From the NCBI GenBank assembly GCA_005765155.1, contig VCCP01000005.1, positions 4,464,001 to 4,528,000 of the forward strand: a stretch of DNA of 64,000 nucleotides, written 5' to 3'. Below are positions 49,025 through 61,100 of the stretch, piece by piece (position 1 is the stretch's first letter; every line of letters starts with the position of its first letter). Under the pieces are notes generated by a model. It made no database searches. It saw nothing but the letters and a program-made list of their open reading frames with translations, and was not told the origin of the DNA. A program made the position numbers and the translations under genes. The DNA is from Zelopaecilomyces penicillatus. Taxonomy: Eukaryota; Ascomycota; Sordariomycetes; Hypocreales; Pseudodiploosporaceae.

Positions 49025-50343
49025 CGGGTTCGCATCTGGCGATGTGCGGGAGGAGGAGGAGGAGGAGGAGGAGGGATGGAGATGGGAGACGATGGCTAGT
49101 TTGTATCTATCGGATCGTGGTGTGTCCGCGTCGATGCAGACGGGCGCAACAGGTAAGGCGCTCTCAGGCGTAGATGGGCTTCTCTAGTTCTGCAGAGCGA
49201 CAAGGCGTGTCGGCAGGTGATTGATTTTGGTGCAAGCGGCGTCGAGTTATAGACGAATTGTGGTGTCAAACATGGTCAAGCATGGTTATGGGTGGTTGAG
49301 GGTGGCTGTTGAGAGTGGCTTCAAGCAGCAGCAAGCCGAACATGAGCTTTCTGAGCCGAGGTTTCGCGGAAGTGGATGGACAAGGTTTCGGTTGGGGCAG
49401 CATTAGCGCGGTTCCTGACCAGGCCTTGCCCACATGCAGCGGCCACCCCACCAAGACGAGCCGCTACTGTAGGTACGCCACCCACTGTTGCCACTGTAAT
49501 TCCTCTCCCGTATATTAATTAGTGAGTGGCATGCAAGAGTGGATGAACACTCCCTCTAGACAACTTCATCTCGAAGAAAGATCCAACGGTGCATGTCACA
49601 GTTTGCTTGGCGGTCTTGCTACCACCACCGTTTATATTCCGCCCGTCTTCCCGGATAAGAGACGCATGCAACAGGTGGACAAGCAGTTGAATCCTCCAGT
49701 TCGTCACATATTGCCTGCCCCCCCCTGGTATTAAGAACCCTTTTGCCAAGGTCAATAAATGGTCGCACATTAGTATTGAAACAGCGACCTCTAAGGCCAA
49801 TATGTCGTCGTGTGCATCCTATGGTGGCCTGGCCATATTCTGGCCCAAACCCTACCAGTGCTCAAGCCAAACATGTGAGCAAATCGCCAGAGCAGTACGC
49901 CGTTGTGTATTGTCTAGCCCAAGAGCTATCACTACCAAAGCCAAGCAGGTGAGTATCTCTGTAAAGTTAATCGTTACTAGTAGATCTATCATTAATCAAT
50001 GCATGCCCTTATGTAGCCGACACGCATTGAACGAGCTTGAACAAGTTAATTATACGCAGGGTGGATCGCAAGCCATTGGAAAGCAAATATCCCTGGATAG
50101 TGGTGATGGATGCATAGCTGCATGCAACCTCCATTCTCGGCTATCATGTGCCAACCGATCGCGTGCCTCTTGTCATCCGCAGAACCACGTGATTCACAGG
50201 GAAGGGTCAGTTCACCTTCGACAACAATTGCTTTATTATTTCCCGTAGTCACAGAATACAACGCAGCTGCGACCGCAGCTCGGCCACCAGAGAGATCAAC
50301 GGCTGCAGGCAGCACACCGATGTGCGCCTTGTCTGGTCGCACC
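49025..50343. promoter_or_regulatory. Divergent promoter region of PEX2 and the HMBS-like gene
   Basis: 1.3 kb between two head-to-head genes. It contains an (AGG)n trinucleotide run at 49049-49075, 25 bases upstream of the PEX2 ATG. In-frame open sequence upstream of the HMBS start (from 50110) has Met codons at 50320 and earlier, so a longer protein cannot be excluded. Confidence 0.5.
49049..49075. repeat. (AGG)n trinucleotide repeat
   Basis: About nine GGA/AGG units just upstream of the PEX2 start, likely in its 5' leader, where it reads as a CCT tract on the sense strand. Confidence 0.9.
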
Positions 50344-51488
50344 ATGGACCATGCCTCGTCGCATCACTGCTCTGATGTTGTGGTAGGCTGCCGCAAGTCG
50401 GACCTTGCCATCACCCAGGCACGCGCCGTTATTTGCAAGCTGAAGGATGCGATAAACCTTCCTCCCACCTTTCGAATTGCTACCGGTAGTGCTGTCGCCG
50501 ATGCTGATAAGAAGACACCCTTCCTTGAGCTCTCCAAGCAACAGGGCGGATCGGAAATCGGCAAGAGCCTGTGGACCAACGACCTCGAGAAGAACATGTT
50601 GGCGGGCCAAGTCCAGTTCCTCGTCCACAGTCTGAAAGACATGCCCACAACACTGCTCCCCAAATGCCTCCTTGCCGCAGTGCCCGATCGCGAGGACCCG
50701 ACTGATGCCGTCATCATGAGGGACGGCTCGCCTTTCACGTCCATCGACCAGCTACCGGCCGGCTCTGTGGTGGGGACGAGCTCCTCACGGCGGAGAGCTT
50801 TGATTCGGAGTAACTGGCCTCACTTGGAAGTCGCTGAATGCCGAGGCAATGTGTGAGTATGCGCTCATTCCCCATCCATCGTACCCTTCAAGTGTATCCC
50901 AGTTACCAACCTTGCTCCAGAGACACGCGCCTCGCCAAGCTCAATGCGCCGCCTTCATCATATGCCTGCATTATCTTGGCTACAGCAGGACTGGCCCGCC
51001 TGGGACTGAAACATCGCATCACGCAACGACTCGATCCCGGCATATTTCCGTACGCAATTAGTCAGGGTGCGCTCGGGATTGAGGTGAGCACCGACCGCGA
51101 GGACATCATGTACCTTGTCCGCCACGCCGACCACAAGCCATCTAGATGGCGCTGCATGGCTGAAAGAGCAATGCTTCGCAGCCTACAAGGAGGATGCTCC
51201 TCTCCAGTTGGCACATTTTCTTTCTGGGATCCATCCAACCACAATAGATTGTGCCTTCAAGCAACAGTGCTTGACATGGAAGGAACCGCCAGAATCTCGG
51301 CCGATGATGAAAACATTGTCGAAAGCGACGAAGCGGCGGAACAGTTGGGCTTCTCGGTCGCAGAATTACTGTGCAAGAAGGGCGCGCACCAACTGTTGCA
51401 TGAGGATGGTGTGGCCACAAGCGAAGCGGACATCAAGAAGTCTGAACATCTTGGCTCAGGGATAGACCCTATCGGCGCGATGCAATGA
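50344..51488 (+). CDS. Hydroxymethylbilane synthase (porphobilinogen deaminase), divergent form
   Basis: Exons 50344-50852 and 50921-51488, joined over a 68-base intron (GTGAGT donor, CCAG acceptor), encode 358 residues; the start has a good context (ACCATGG). The enzyme joins four porphobilinogens into hydroxymethylbilane in heme synthesis. All key residues are present: Arg17 (GCRKS), Lys98 and catalytic Asp99 (HSLKDMP), Arg149/150 (GTSSSRR), Arg167 and Arg173 (ECRGNVDTR), and cofactor-binding Cys262 (LQGGCSSPVG). However, several blocks differ from the usual fungal enzyme. The GTRxS motif reads GCRKS. The region before the KSLWT strand carries an unusual insert (ELSKQQGGSEIG). The canonical GD-containing loop after the first strand is absent. 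It could be the only heme enzyme of this organism or a specialised second copy. Earlier in-frame Met codons exist at 50320 and upstream. Confidence 0.87.
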
Positions 51489-51593
51489 TTGACACCAACC
51501 AACCTACCATGTAATTCAAAGGAATGAACGACTTTATGATGTAATGCAAGAAACTATAGTATAAGCAATCATGACTTTATACACATTTAAATA

Positions 51594-51716
51594 TCAGGCA
51601 TACCATACATTGAACTGGGACGGCGTCAAAGGCGTTTGCCAATCATAGGTTGCGGCAAAAGTGATCAGGGCGACGATTACCATTAACCCAAGCTGGGTTG
51701 TGTCGAGGACGGCCAT
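51594..51716 (-). CDS. Candidate 40-residue single-span membrane microprotein
   Basis: The minus-strand frame from ATG 51716 to TGA 51594 encodes 40 residues. The peptide has a short polar start (MAVLDTTQ), one hydrophobic span (LGLMVIVALITFAA) and a polar, aromatic tail (TYDWQTPLTPSQFNVWYA). Codons are C/G-ending at the start, as in expressed fungal genes. It reads like a tail- or signal-anchored small membrane subunit. I do not recognise it, and chance frames of this length are common, so it needs transcript or conservation support. It is convergent with the HMBS-like gene, whose stop is 105 bases away. Confidence 0.33.
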   Translation of the reverse strand: MAVLDTTQLGLMVIVALITFAATYDWQTPLTPSQFNVWYA

Positions 51717-53088
51717 AGTTTTCGGGCGGGGTCAGTCGAAGTGACTCTGTGGGCTCTCTCTTTTGGTACAATGTCGTATGGAAGGAACAAGTAAGTTGAA
51801 GATGAGGAATGCTGGAGAAGGTGTGGTGGACAAGTGAGGCTGAAATCAGTCAGTCCTGCAATTGTGGTCGCCTTCGGCTTCGCAGATCCTAGCCAGTAAC
51901 TCCCAGCAGGAGTCCACGGTGAGATGTGAAATTGGAAAATCCCCTTATGGCTCAGGACCACCAGATCGATGTCCGGGAAGGCGCTTTATTAATACGACGA
52001 GGCATCCGCACCACCATGGAGCTCTCATGGCGTTATTACGACGCCCACAAAGCGTCCTTACGTCTCAGTTCAGTATTGCCATAAATTTTGCTCCGTGGAC
52101 AAAGTATAAATCGGTTTGGGCAGTATGCCCAGCCAAGAAGGCTATTGTTTGCCAAGCATCACGCCGTATCGGGATGCAACAGGGGTCCCTACCAAAGCGG
52201 ATGGATGGGTGGATGAACGGCCAAGAACGGGAGGAAACAGCCCTAGCAGATGGAAACCATTGTCTTTATTTAGATTATGTTGTATCTGAAAGAAATGAAA
52301 GAGCCCTGCCGTTTATTCTGGTCCGAAATGCCTCTGCATCTACAGAGTACCACATGTGATCACGACCGACCACGGAGACCATTGCATTCGTGAGTCGTGA
52401 CCTTGATGGCCTGACAGCACTGAACCTGTTGGACCGAGACAGCGTCCGTTACAGCAGTACTTAGTGGACGCTGGGCGCGTGCATGTCGTCATAGGTACTC
52501 CATAACTTGTACAACAGGGCGTTAACACTCGCACGCATCATGCTTAAGCAGGTGCAGCGCTGCCTGCGACTACGAACGCTGTTCTCACAACCGCTCAACT
52601 CTCGACCCTTTGATTGAGAACCTATCCATGGCCGCTATCTGCACGTCAGGCAGACCGCGACTCTGGCAATCATTGCTCCATATGACTCACCGAAAACGGC
52701 CGATCTTGTCATGACGATACCAGCTGCAGTCATAAAAGTGCATCTCGCCGTCATCCCCTTGACTGCTTAACCAAAAATCAACCAACCCTCCGTCCTCCAC
52801 ACCGACTGGATACCGAAGATTACGGATCGCGCCGACCGCGTACCGGCCCGCCTCGTTGTCGACTTTCGCTTGACGCAGGCAGAACGTTATTAGGCAGCAG
52901 CCGCCTCTCCCGCGCCGTCGGCGACATTGATAAAACGATCCTGCCCTCCACCATCTCCGACGTTGACCGGGCTGGCGCGCTCACGGCTGACGGTTGCGAA
53001 CGGGCTTGGGCTTCACTTCACTTCCGTGGCACATCGTCCGCCGTCGCTTTGTGGTTCCCGACGAAGCTGAAGAAGCTTTCTCGACGCC
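51717..53088. other. Upstream region of the gene at 53089
   Basis: 1.4 kb without another supportable gene. From about 52750 to 53088 the sequence is C-rich and probably forms the 5' leader of the following gene. Confidence 0.5.
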
Positions 53089-54951
53089 ATGTCAAAGTCG
53101 CGCCGTCGCGACATCCCCGCCGAGGGCTCTTGGCGACTTGTCGACGGCGAAAACGACAGCTTCGATACAAGCATCCTCCCAGCATTTGAGGATGACGACA
53201 ACGCCACGCCGCTTTCCAGCGGCCAACCCTCCTCCGGCTACCCGACTCAGCTATTCTCAGACCACAGCCAGAGCCACCTGAGCTTCAACTCACAGGATAG
53301 CATTCGTGACTTCTCTAGGCACCAGGAGGACGAGCAAGTGATTCTCCGCGAGCCCTTCCGGCCCAGTCTACCCTCCGCCAGCCGCAGTAATAGCTACGCC
53401 AGCACCGCTACGTGGCGGCAGAGCTATTACCCTACCCCTGAGATGCAGTTCCGCATGCCAGTTATCGATATTGACAGCGGCCGGGCGGGTAGTGGGAGAA
53501 CGTCTAGTAGGGGCTGGGGTTGGAATCAGAAGCGGGAAGGTTTAAGAGCCGAGGACAGCCATCTCACCGAGAGGAAGGGGGGTCATCAAGTGCGACAAAA
53601 TATTCGTCCTAATGATCTACCCAATGAGACGGGGTCAAAGGACTCTGTAAGCCGCCCGGGTACGTCAGAGCTACCGTTTCTAAGCAGAATGATTTGGCGT
53701 ACATTTGGTGCCTTCCGATTCGTCATGAAACTCCTTTTCCGCTTGGTTGGAATATTCCTTGGCATCTACCTACTCTGTGGCAGCACCATTCTCTTGCATG
53801 GGTTTGTTACAAAACCTTTGGCAATCTCCCTCTCTCCAGTTTGCCGTATTCCGGATCTATTACATCTGAATCTACCTTTCTGTCCGGTAGCGGACAACAG
53901 CATCTCGACTACGGCAATATACAGCATTGATTTCGACCGTTTGATAGAAGCTCAGGGGAAATTCGAACATGTGCTTGAGGAGATTCGCACCGGCTCTTCC
54001 ATACCACTTGAGCTGGAGCAATCAGAGAGAGCAGCACATGGCCTGAAAAGAGCTCTCAAGAATACCGACGTAACCTCTATTCAGGACATCATTTCAGATT
54101 TAAACGGTTTTATCGAAAAGATTAGGCGAGCTCGCCTAGGTGTGCAGGCGTTTAACATTCACGTGGGCTCTGCATTTGACGCTGTCATAAATATCAACCG
54201 CTGGACGGTGCGGCATATCGACTCACTCTACGCTGAACATGGAAATCCTGAGCTTCCAGCCTATATGGCACAGGTGTTTGTCCTTTTCCAGCCTTTTATG
54301 CCGACTCATCAAGCCGTAGACGACCGCGTTCTGATTGACAAGTATGTCGAGCACATTACGCTCGTCAGAGATCGCTTAGAGAAGCTCATTGACGAAGGCC
54401 GGACTCTCTCGGTTCTCCTCCGTCATGGCCAAGGCCATCTCAGCGTTTTGTACGAGAGCACCAAGCGCTTCACCAAAACCACATTTTTCAAACGCGACGG
54501 GTTCTTTTCTGACCTATGGGCATACCTTACAGGTGGAGGTAGCAGCGGCGCCACTGCCAAATCGCCCGCGCCCCTTAAACTCGACGACGAGGTGGCGCGG
54601 CTGCGAGAAGCAGATTCGAAAACCGAACAGGCTCGACTCCGGCTGCTGCTTGCCGTTGGGGAACTCGAGGATGTTCAGATTAGTCTTGCAGGGTTACTCG
54701 CAAGCGCTTCGGCGCCTATTCAAGCGTCTTCGTCTTCGTCTTCTTCTTCTTCTGGCGATGACACTGCTAGTCCGAAATCTGACCGTCTGCGGCAGCAGAT
54801 TGAGATTCTGCGCAAGGGCGTCGATAAACTTGCACTTGCTCGGCGCAGGAGAGATGAGGCGGAAGAGACCAAGAATAATAGTCCTAGAGATGCAGTCAAT
54901 GTCGAGCAGGCTAGACACGAAGAGGATGTAGTCCAGAAACAAGAGCTTTGA
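53089..54951 (+). CDS. Single-span membrane protein with helical C-terminal half, unknown function
   Basis: One uninterrupted exon of 620 residues. The first 200 residues are Ser/Asp/Arg-rich and predicted disordered. A strong hydrophobic stretch at about residues 211-240 (FVMKLLFRLVGIFLGIYLL onward), preceded by basic residues, marks one transmembrane segment. The rest is mostly helical, with coiled-coil-like Glu/Leu/Arg patterns at about 280-350, 430-470 and 500-600. It is interrupted by a run of nine Ser (about residues 546-554) encoded by TCT/TCG repeats. Amphipathic helices after the anchor suggest a scaffold or tether, for example at the ER or nuclear envelope. I do not recognise a family, and no enzymatic motif is visible. 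The start ATG is followed by a basic MSKSRRR sequence, with no signal peptide. Confidence 0.78.
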   Translation: MSKSRRRDIPAEGSWRLVDGENDSFDTSILPAFEDDDNATPLSSGQPSSGYPTQLFSDHSQSHLSFNSQDSIRDFSRHQEDEQVILREPFRPSLPSASRSNSYASTATWRQSYYPTPEMQFRMPVIDIDSGRAGSGRTSSRGWGWNQKREGLRAEDSHLTERKGGHQVRQNIRPNDLPNETGSKDSVSRPGTSELPFLSRMIWRTFGAFRFVMKLLFRLVGIFLGIYLLCGSTILLHGFVTKPLAISLSPVCRIPDLLHLNLPFCPVADNSISTTAIYSIDFDRLIEAQGKFEHVLEEIRTGSSIPLELEQSERAAHGLKRALKNTDVTSIQDIISDLNGFIEKIRRARLGVQAFNIHVGSAFDAVININRWTVRHIDSLYAEHGNPELPAYMAQVFVLFQPFMPTHQAVDDRVLIDKYVEHITLVRDRLEKLIDEGRTLSVLLRHGQGHLSVLYESTKRFTKTTFFKRDGFFSDLWAYLTGGGSSGATAKSPAPLKLDDEVARLREADSKTEQARLRLLLAVGELEDVQISLAGLLASASAPIQASSSSSSSSSGDDTASPKSDRLRQQIEILRKGVDKLALARRRRDEAEETKNNSPRDAVNVEQARHEEDVVQKQEL

Positions 54952-56229
54952 TTTTGGGGACTTGTAGAAAAACAGTGTCTAGTGTTTCATTTCTTTTTCA
55001 CCTCTTTCTTTCTTTTTGGGAGGTTTCGATTGATTGATATACATTATTGTATGAACGTGTTGTTTAGATTCTGTGTTTGGTTCTGTTGCATCTCCAAATT
55101 ATTATATTTACAGCTAGCATGCACAGATATTATCACATACACAAAGAAACGGGGGGTTTTATGAATTGGGTGGTGTTTTTGGCGTTTTGTCAGGTGGAGA
55201 ACATGGAAGCATGACGATATAATTGGAAACGATACAATATGCCAGATGAACAAAACTATTTTTTCATTGCGTTTTTAACTCTGTTTTATGACGAGGTCAT
55301 CGAGTTAGTAACTCCTGTGTAACTCGAATAGAGTGAAATCTCACCATAAGAATTATGATATATGATATTATGCCTTACTTCTTTTCATCACTGCTTCAGA
55401 ATCCTGATGTATGTAGATATACTCAAATCAGTCACTCAGTCTATTGCATCTTAACTTCAATCCATTGGGACAGAATTAAAAAAAAAAATAACCACCACAA
55501 TTCTATCCACTCGTTGACATTGCAACACTCGATATTAAAACCAGGGTGGATCGGAATAAAAGTACGTAATAAAATGGGTATATATACGCCGACCCATACT
55601 TCAGATGAAAGTTAGATACATATAGACATTGTATCCCGTCGGCTATACACCGAGGTTTGATTCACAGAAACCATGCCATCCTAAGATATTCGCAAATCCA
55701 AGAACACCACCACCATGCACCCACTATGTCTACAGAGACCGCCCAAGTGCATCAGTCTCAGCTACCTTGTATAATACATTTCTTGGCATCATTAAGATGG
55801 CGTTTTGATTCACTATAAAAGGGTACCGAAGATTCCTATGGACAATATTTTCAAACCATTGCGCCATAAGACCAATACTCTTTGTATGGCTGTGCCACTC
55901 CAGAATACAAGAAGGAAGGAAAGAGAAGCGCCTGGTGTTGAGTTCTCCAAAAACGGTTTTTGCCTGTGTCATAAATCGTATCTTATACCCGTTTCCCAAA
56001 CGATGACCGTGTTTAGACGCCGTATTTTCCAGGTCCACTCCCCTGCTAAAAAAAAAGATGAAAACCTCATCTTGCCGAATGATCCCGAGTAAAACGCCTT
56101 TTGCCATGCTTTATGCTAATTAAAATGAACAAGAACCAAGAGCCATTGCTGAAGCAGAAACTGCTGTGGTACCACTTATGCGAACCCGGGGAAGACATGA
56201 GAAACCATACGTCGCCCTTTATATCAAAG
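54952..56229. other. Convergent 3' intergenic region
   Basis: AT-rich sequence between the 3' ends of the gene at 53089 (+) and the RING-finger gene (-). T-rich stretches near 54980-55015 and A-rich ones near 55480-55490 suit 3' untranslated sequence. No gene seen. Confidence 0.6.
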
Positions 56230-58143
56230 TCAGTCTACAAACACCATCTCCCTCATCTTCGCATCTACCATCAGGGAAAGAGAAAAGAAATACTCACATT
56301 TAGGGCGTCGCAAGTCCGGATCTTCAAAGGGCGCATTTCTACTTGCAATCTCTCGCATGCGTTCACGCGCAAAGGACGATGGGCTATGTCGTCCATTGGT
56401 TTCGGATGTTCTCAGTTCTGCATCTTCGGGTTGTGTCGGAAGCAAGTTCAAGGCTCGTGGTCGTGGCTTGCGTGGTCTCTTTTTGGCGGCTGGGGTAGGG
56501 GATTGTACTGCTTCGGAGGGTTCGTCGGTAGCTAGCTTCGACTCGGAATCTGCGGTTGGTGCGGTGGCGGGAGTTGCTGTGATGGCATCCGCATGCTCAA
56601 GGTTTGCCATAGGATGTGGAGCAGGTGGTTCTTTAGTGCCAATACTGTTGTTAATAGGCGTCATAGGCATGCTATTGGTGTGCTTCGTTGTCCCCGATGA
56701 GCTGAAGAGTCGCTTCCCCCAACCTTTGAAATGAAACTCCCCAGACTCGAGAGATGAGTCGTCCAAATCCACCCGCTCCCGTAGTCGTCGCAAGGCACGT
56801 TCCCGGCGTGTCATCCCATTCGTTATCAGAGGGCAGTATCCTCGCGGCAGCATGCAGTGCTTGCATACAGGACATAAGGAGCTGTTTTGAATGAGAAATT
56901 CGTCAATGCACTCGGGGTGGAAAATATGACCACAGGGCAACTCTCGGATGATGGTGGCTCGATGATGAAAAGCGACGAGGCAAATGTGACAGTTTGGTTG
57001 ATAGTTGGTCGCGGTTGTGTCGGCAGAACCGTGAACGCTGAGGCGCTTGCTCCGCATGCTCCGTGAACTTCTAACGCTCAATGTACTGTTTGGAGAAACA
57101 AGATCAGGGGCGGTGCCTCTTTGCTCCCGCCGACGACTTCTGCGTGATGACCTGGTGGGGCGCCGGCCGGCCCCTGTGTTAGTGGTGGGAGATGTTGGAG
57201 CTATGAAGGATTCAGGCTCTTGGTTATATGTGAATAGTGGAAATTCCCCGACGTGTGCTGGAGGTACCGTCATCCGTTTTATGCCTAGAGCTTCAAGGTC
57301 GACTTCTCCTGATTCGACTCGGCGCTGTAGAGATCTCCGGCGGCGTCTTTGAATGAGGTGCATGGTAAGAGAAACAGCACCAATAATGACGAGGAGGGCA
57401 CCGATGACAATGAGGAAGAAAATCCAGAGTTGTGGGATATTCGTCGGGGTCTTCAGGCTGAGCTCTGCCCATATCCGCACGTAGTCTTTGGGATTTGGGC
57501 CGTAAAGCTGGGTAATTTCTTCTCCATGAGGTATAGCATCGACTTGTCCAGAGTAGAGACTAAGCTGATTCATCATTTTATGGCCTTCGATTCCTGAAAT
57601 GGCAAAAATGGGAAACTGGTTTGCTTTTTTCCATGTGCCATTATCTTCAAGATTCCATACAGGCGAGTCGACATCTTGGGGTTTGTTGGGGGAGTTGTTC
57701 GGTTTGTAGAATATGAAGGCGCGGATAGGGTCTAACCGCGCAGCAGCAAGGTAGGCCAGAGTACATTCTATGCTGAACCACGGGGCAAGGGCGACGAGAT
57801 TGTAGTTGGTCGGGGGGAGCCGATTACGGCGGGTGACGTTGGAAGGGATGAAGTCGTACTGCTGCGTGTCGCAGGCCGGCATAGCCTTCAAATCGGGGAC
57901 GTAGAGAAGGCCTTGAATGATGCCATTGAGAGTGTCGGCATTAGTCGTGGTCAAGGTGGTAATGTTTGAAGCCACGCGCTCCTCGTATGCTATCTGGCTC
58001 TGTTGTAGATAAATGGACATTAGTGGGCGGCAGTCAGGCGGCACGAAAGGGGTGGACGACGTACCGATAAGGCGGTGATGTTCCTGATGATGGTGGTCGG
58101 GACCGTATTGGCGCCGGCCCAGACTGGGTTACTAAATAGAAGC
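56230..58143 (-). CDS. PA-TM-RING-type E3 ubiquitin ligase, 5' end unresolved
   Basis: Two exons are supported, 58143-58065 and 57999-56230, with a 65-base intron (GTACGT donor, CAACAG acceptor); an earlier exon must supply the start and signal peptide. The join reads NPVWAGANTVPTTIIRNITALS then SQIAYEERVASN. The N-terminal 190 residues look luminal and PA-like. A transmembrane segment follows (LWIFFLIVIGALLVIIGAV), then basic residues and a Ser/Arg-rich linker. The RING-H2 finger (CHICLVAF, then CGHIFHPECIDEF, then CPVCK) has all eight ligands. The tail is Pro/Arg-rich. Such proteins (RNF13/GRAIL-like) sit in endosome or vacuole membranes and ubiquitinate membrane cargo. A consensus donor lies near the stop (GTGAGT), but the 33-base segment to the next AG is too short for a normal intron and in frame, so I read through it. 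Confidence 0.8.
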
Positions 58144-61100
58144 CTAGTGAGGATCAAAACGTCAGTTGTCAGTCGTCAACGGGAAATGTTTGTTCGAATT
58201 CAAAGTGATGAGGAGCCATGTTTAGACCGGACTTGCAATGGAGGGGGGAGTGAGTGGGCGAACGGGTGGTGGGTGGTGAGTGGTCCGACAATGGCTCCGA
58301 TGATGACTCTAATGACGAGCGCACAACAACGACAGTGATGGCGACAGCTGAGTGATGCAACAAGGTGGTGAGGGTTGGTGCAACGAGACGACAATAAAGG
58401 AAAACAAATGGACGAAGCTTACACGACATTTCGAATCTCGGAGAGCGCTGTGAGACGTCAGTTGCCGGTTGCCAAGACTGGGGTCAGAAGGGACTCTTGG
58501 CTGCTGCGGGTTGACGACCGGGCGCATCCGCGGCGGCGGCAGCGACGCAGAAGTGCTGCAGCCTGAGTGGGAAAACTTACACATTCTCTTAAGGCATGTT
58601 TAATCATTGCAGAGCAGACATGGTATGGCAGACCACGACGGCGTGGGCAGCGAAGAGCGCGGCAACGAAAAGGCGTCGCGACAGGGCAGAGGCGTGGTGA
58701 CGATGTGGATTGTGCTGACTGAGAGTGTGTGGTGGTGGTGGTACTGAGGGAGCCAGAGCCAGAGCTAGAGCCACAGAGGAGCGGGCTTCTTCAAGGCGGG
58801 GGGGCGCGGCAGAACCCAGCGAGGATAAATTGAAGTCGATTGCCGGATCTGCAAAGGAAAGGACGTTCAAGGATGAGGAGCGGAATGGCTGATGGACGTG
58901 CGTGGCGGAAGAGATGAAGAGAGCGAGGGAACGGAGTTCAGAGACAGAGACGAGCCGGAGAGATGACAAAGGATGATTGATGACGGGGGCGCGGATGAGG
59001 GACAGCAGAAAGCTGAGCGAACAAACCCTGGGGCGGGTCCGGCACAGCGAGGCTACTACTCCGAACTAGCTGGGGGTGACTTGTACTGTAGGTGTAGGTA
59101 GTGATGGATGGTAATAGAAGAGTCCAGTGGCCAGCCGCCAACGATGAATTACTCGGGGGGACTGATTACTCGTCGACTCGCCGACTCGCGATGGGGGTTT
59201 CTCTGCTGGGGGGTGGGCGGGTCCATGGAATCCCAGGCTGGGCTGGGCTGGCTGGCTTCTCGAAAAGGAGGAACAAAGCAGCTATAATAGCGGAGACGCC
59301 GGTTGTGTTTTTTTTTTAGCAGATGAAGATTGGAACGAGCGAGCCAAACGTGGGCTAATTACAGTGCCAGTCCCCTGTAGGGATGGATATAGGTAGGTGT
59401 ATGGGTAGGTGTGTATTCCTGATTATCCCGGAGCCAGGACTTCTGCACAGCAGGGCGGCGGCAGATGCATGTTGGGCATGCAGCATATCGATATTGCAAC
59501 TGCAGCAAAATGCAAAGGAGTCTGTCTGATGTGTGCTGATTGATGTGCATCGACAATGACAACCAGGTATTGGACATTGGCCTCCAATGCACAGTCTGCA
59601 GTGCACAGTGCTCTGCAGAGTGCAAGGGGGGTCATTATATGGTGATGGCACAGTGCTTTTACGGGGATTAGTCCACACGGAGACCCTGTGCACTCTGAAT
59701 ACATACAGCACTGCCCCTCCCCTCCCCTATTGTCTATTGTCTTTTGCCAGAATGAAGTCCAGAACGAAATGTATCAGTCATTAAGCCGAGGAGATGTGAG
59801 AAACTCCCAAGTCAATAAAGCACCAATCTCATCACCAAATCGCAACACCTTGATTAATTTAGTTGTTCAATGCCCGGAGTGGCTGCACCGCCTCCCCCCG
59901 TCTTCTGTCCGTCTTGTTCCCTCAACCCACTGAGAGCCCTGGAGAAATCCCCCCTCAAAGACGCGCAAAATCAAATGCAGGCAAAATAATATGCCACAAA
60001 ACATTCACAAGGCAAGGGGCCAGCAGGGGGGGATAGAACCTGGCGCTAAGCCCAGAGGGGCCCTCGCTAGCCCATTAGCGCCATCGATAGCTTCAGCAAC
60101 GGTGGATCGTCTCCGTCCACAGTACAGTACAGCATCGTGTTGCAAGTAATTAGCGGCAGCAGGCACAGGCAAACAATTCCATTATCATACCCGGTATCCT
60201 GTCAGCCCTCCCCCTCCCTCGCCATTCTCCTCGCTTGCTTCTCCTCCTCACCCCACTCTCCCCTCAGCCAAGAACGGTTTTTCCTACAACGGCTGCTTGC
60301 CAGCTTTGCGTCGTTGCCCCATTTGTCGATCGACGGGCCACCTTTCACAGTAATTATTAGCCTTTTTTTTTTTTTTTTTTTTTTTCGAAACGGGCTTACA
60401 GAGAAGTACCGGTTTGTAAACACAAAACAAAAATAAAAAGCCAAGCCGCGGGCCGCCCAAGTGCACACATCATTCAGCCTTTGTGGGGGGGGGGGGAGGG
60501 GGGGGATCATTCATGATGCTTAACCTCCACCATCATTAAATCTTGCATGTTTGTACAGCATGTGCCATAAGCATCTACCCTTGACTCGGATAAATGCAAC
60601 GTCGCCCATTGTTTTGCCGGTTCTGCATGACCAAGCTACCTATTTTTGCATCCTCACAGACTGAACTGACTGAACTGAAGCTATTATTACTGACCTTTGG
60701 TGTTGGTCCATTCGCGCGGCACACAGACGGTGTTGATCAATCAATGGCTCTCTGCACCCTGCGCGTAGGATTCGCTCCCCCCCTCCCCTAAATGCATGAT
60801 AGGCTGCCGATTTAACTCCATACAATACTTTATGTAACAAACTCAAGCCTTCTTCCTTATGTATGTGACAGTTAATCAATGTTTAACTTATTCCTTTTTT
60901 TTTTTCCTGTGCAGGTACAATACAAAGTGAGATACGATACTTGCCAGGCAGGGACAAAAAAAACAACAGCCGAGTTTCCCCGGCTATTCACAATCAACCC
61001 GAATAATATGCCGAGCGCGCTTCTCATATCAGCCCGTTCAGCGTGAGCCGCCCCCAATTCGATTATCAAAGCATCACTTACTCTTAACTACTAAGTTGTA

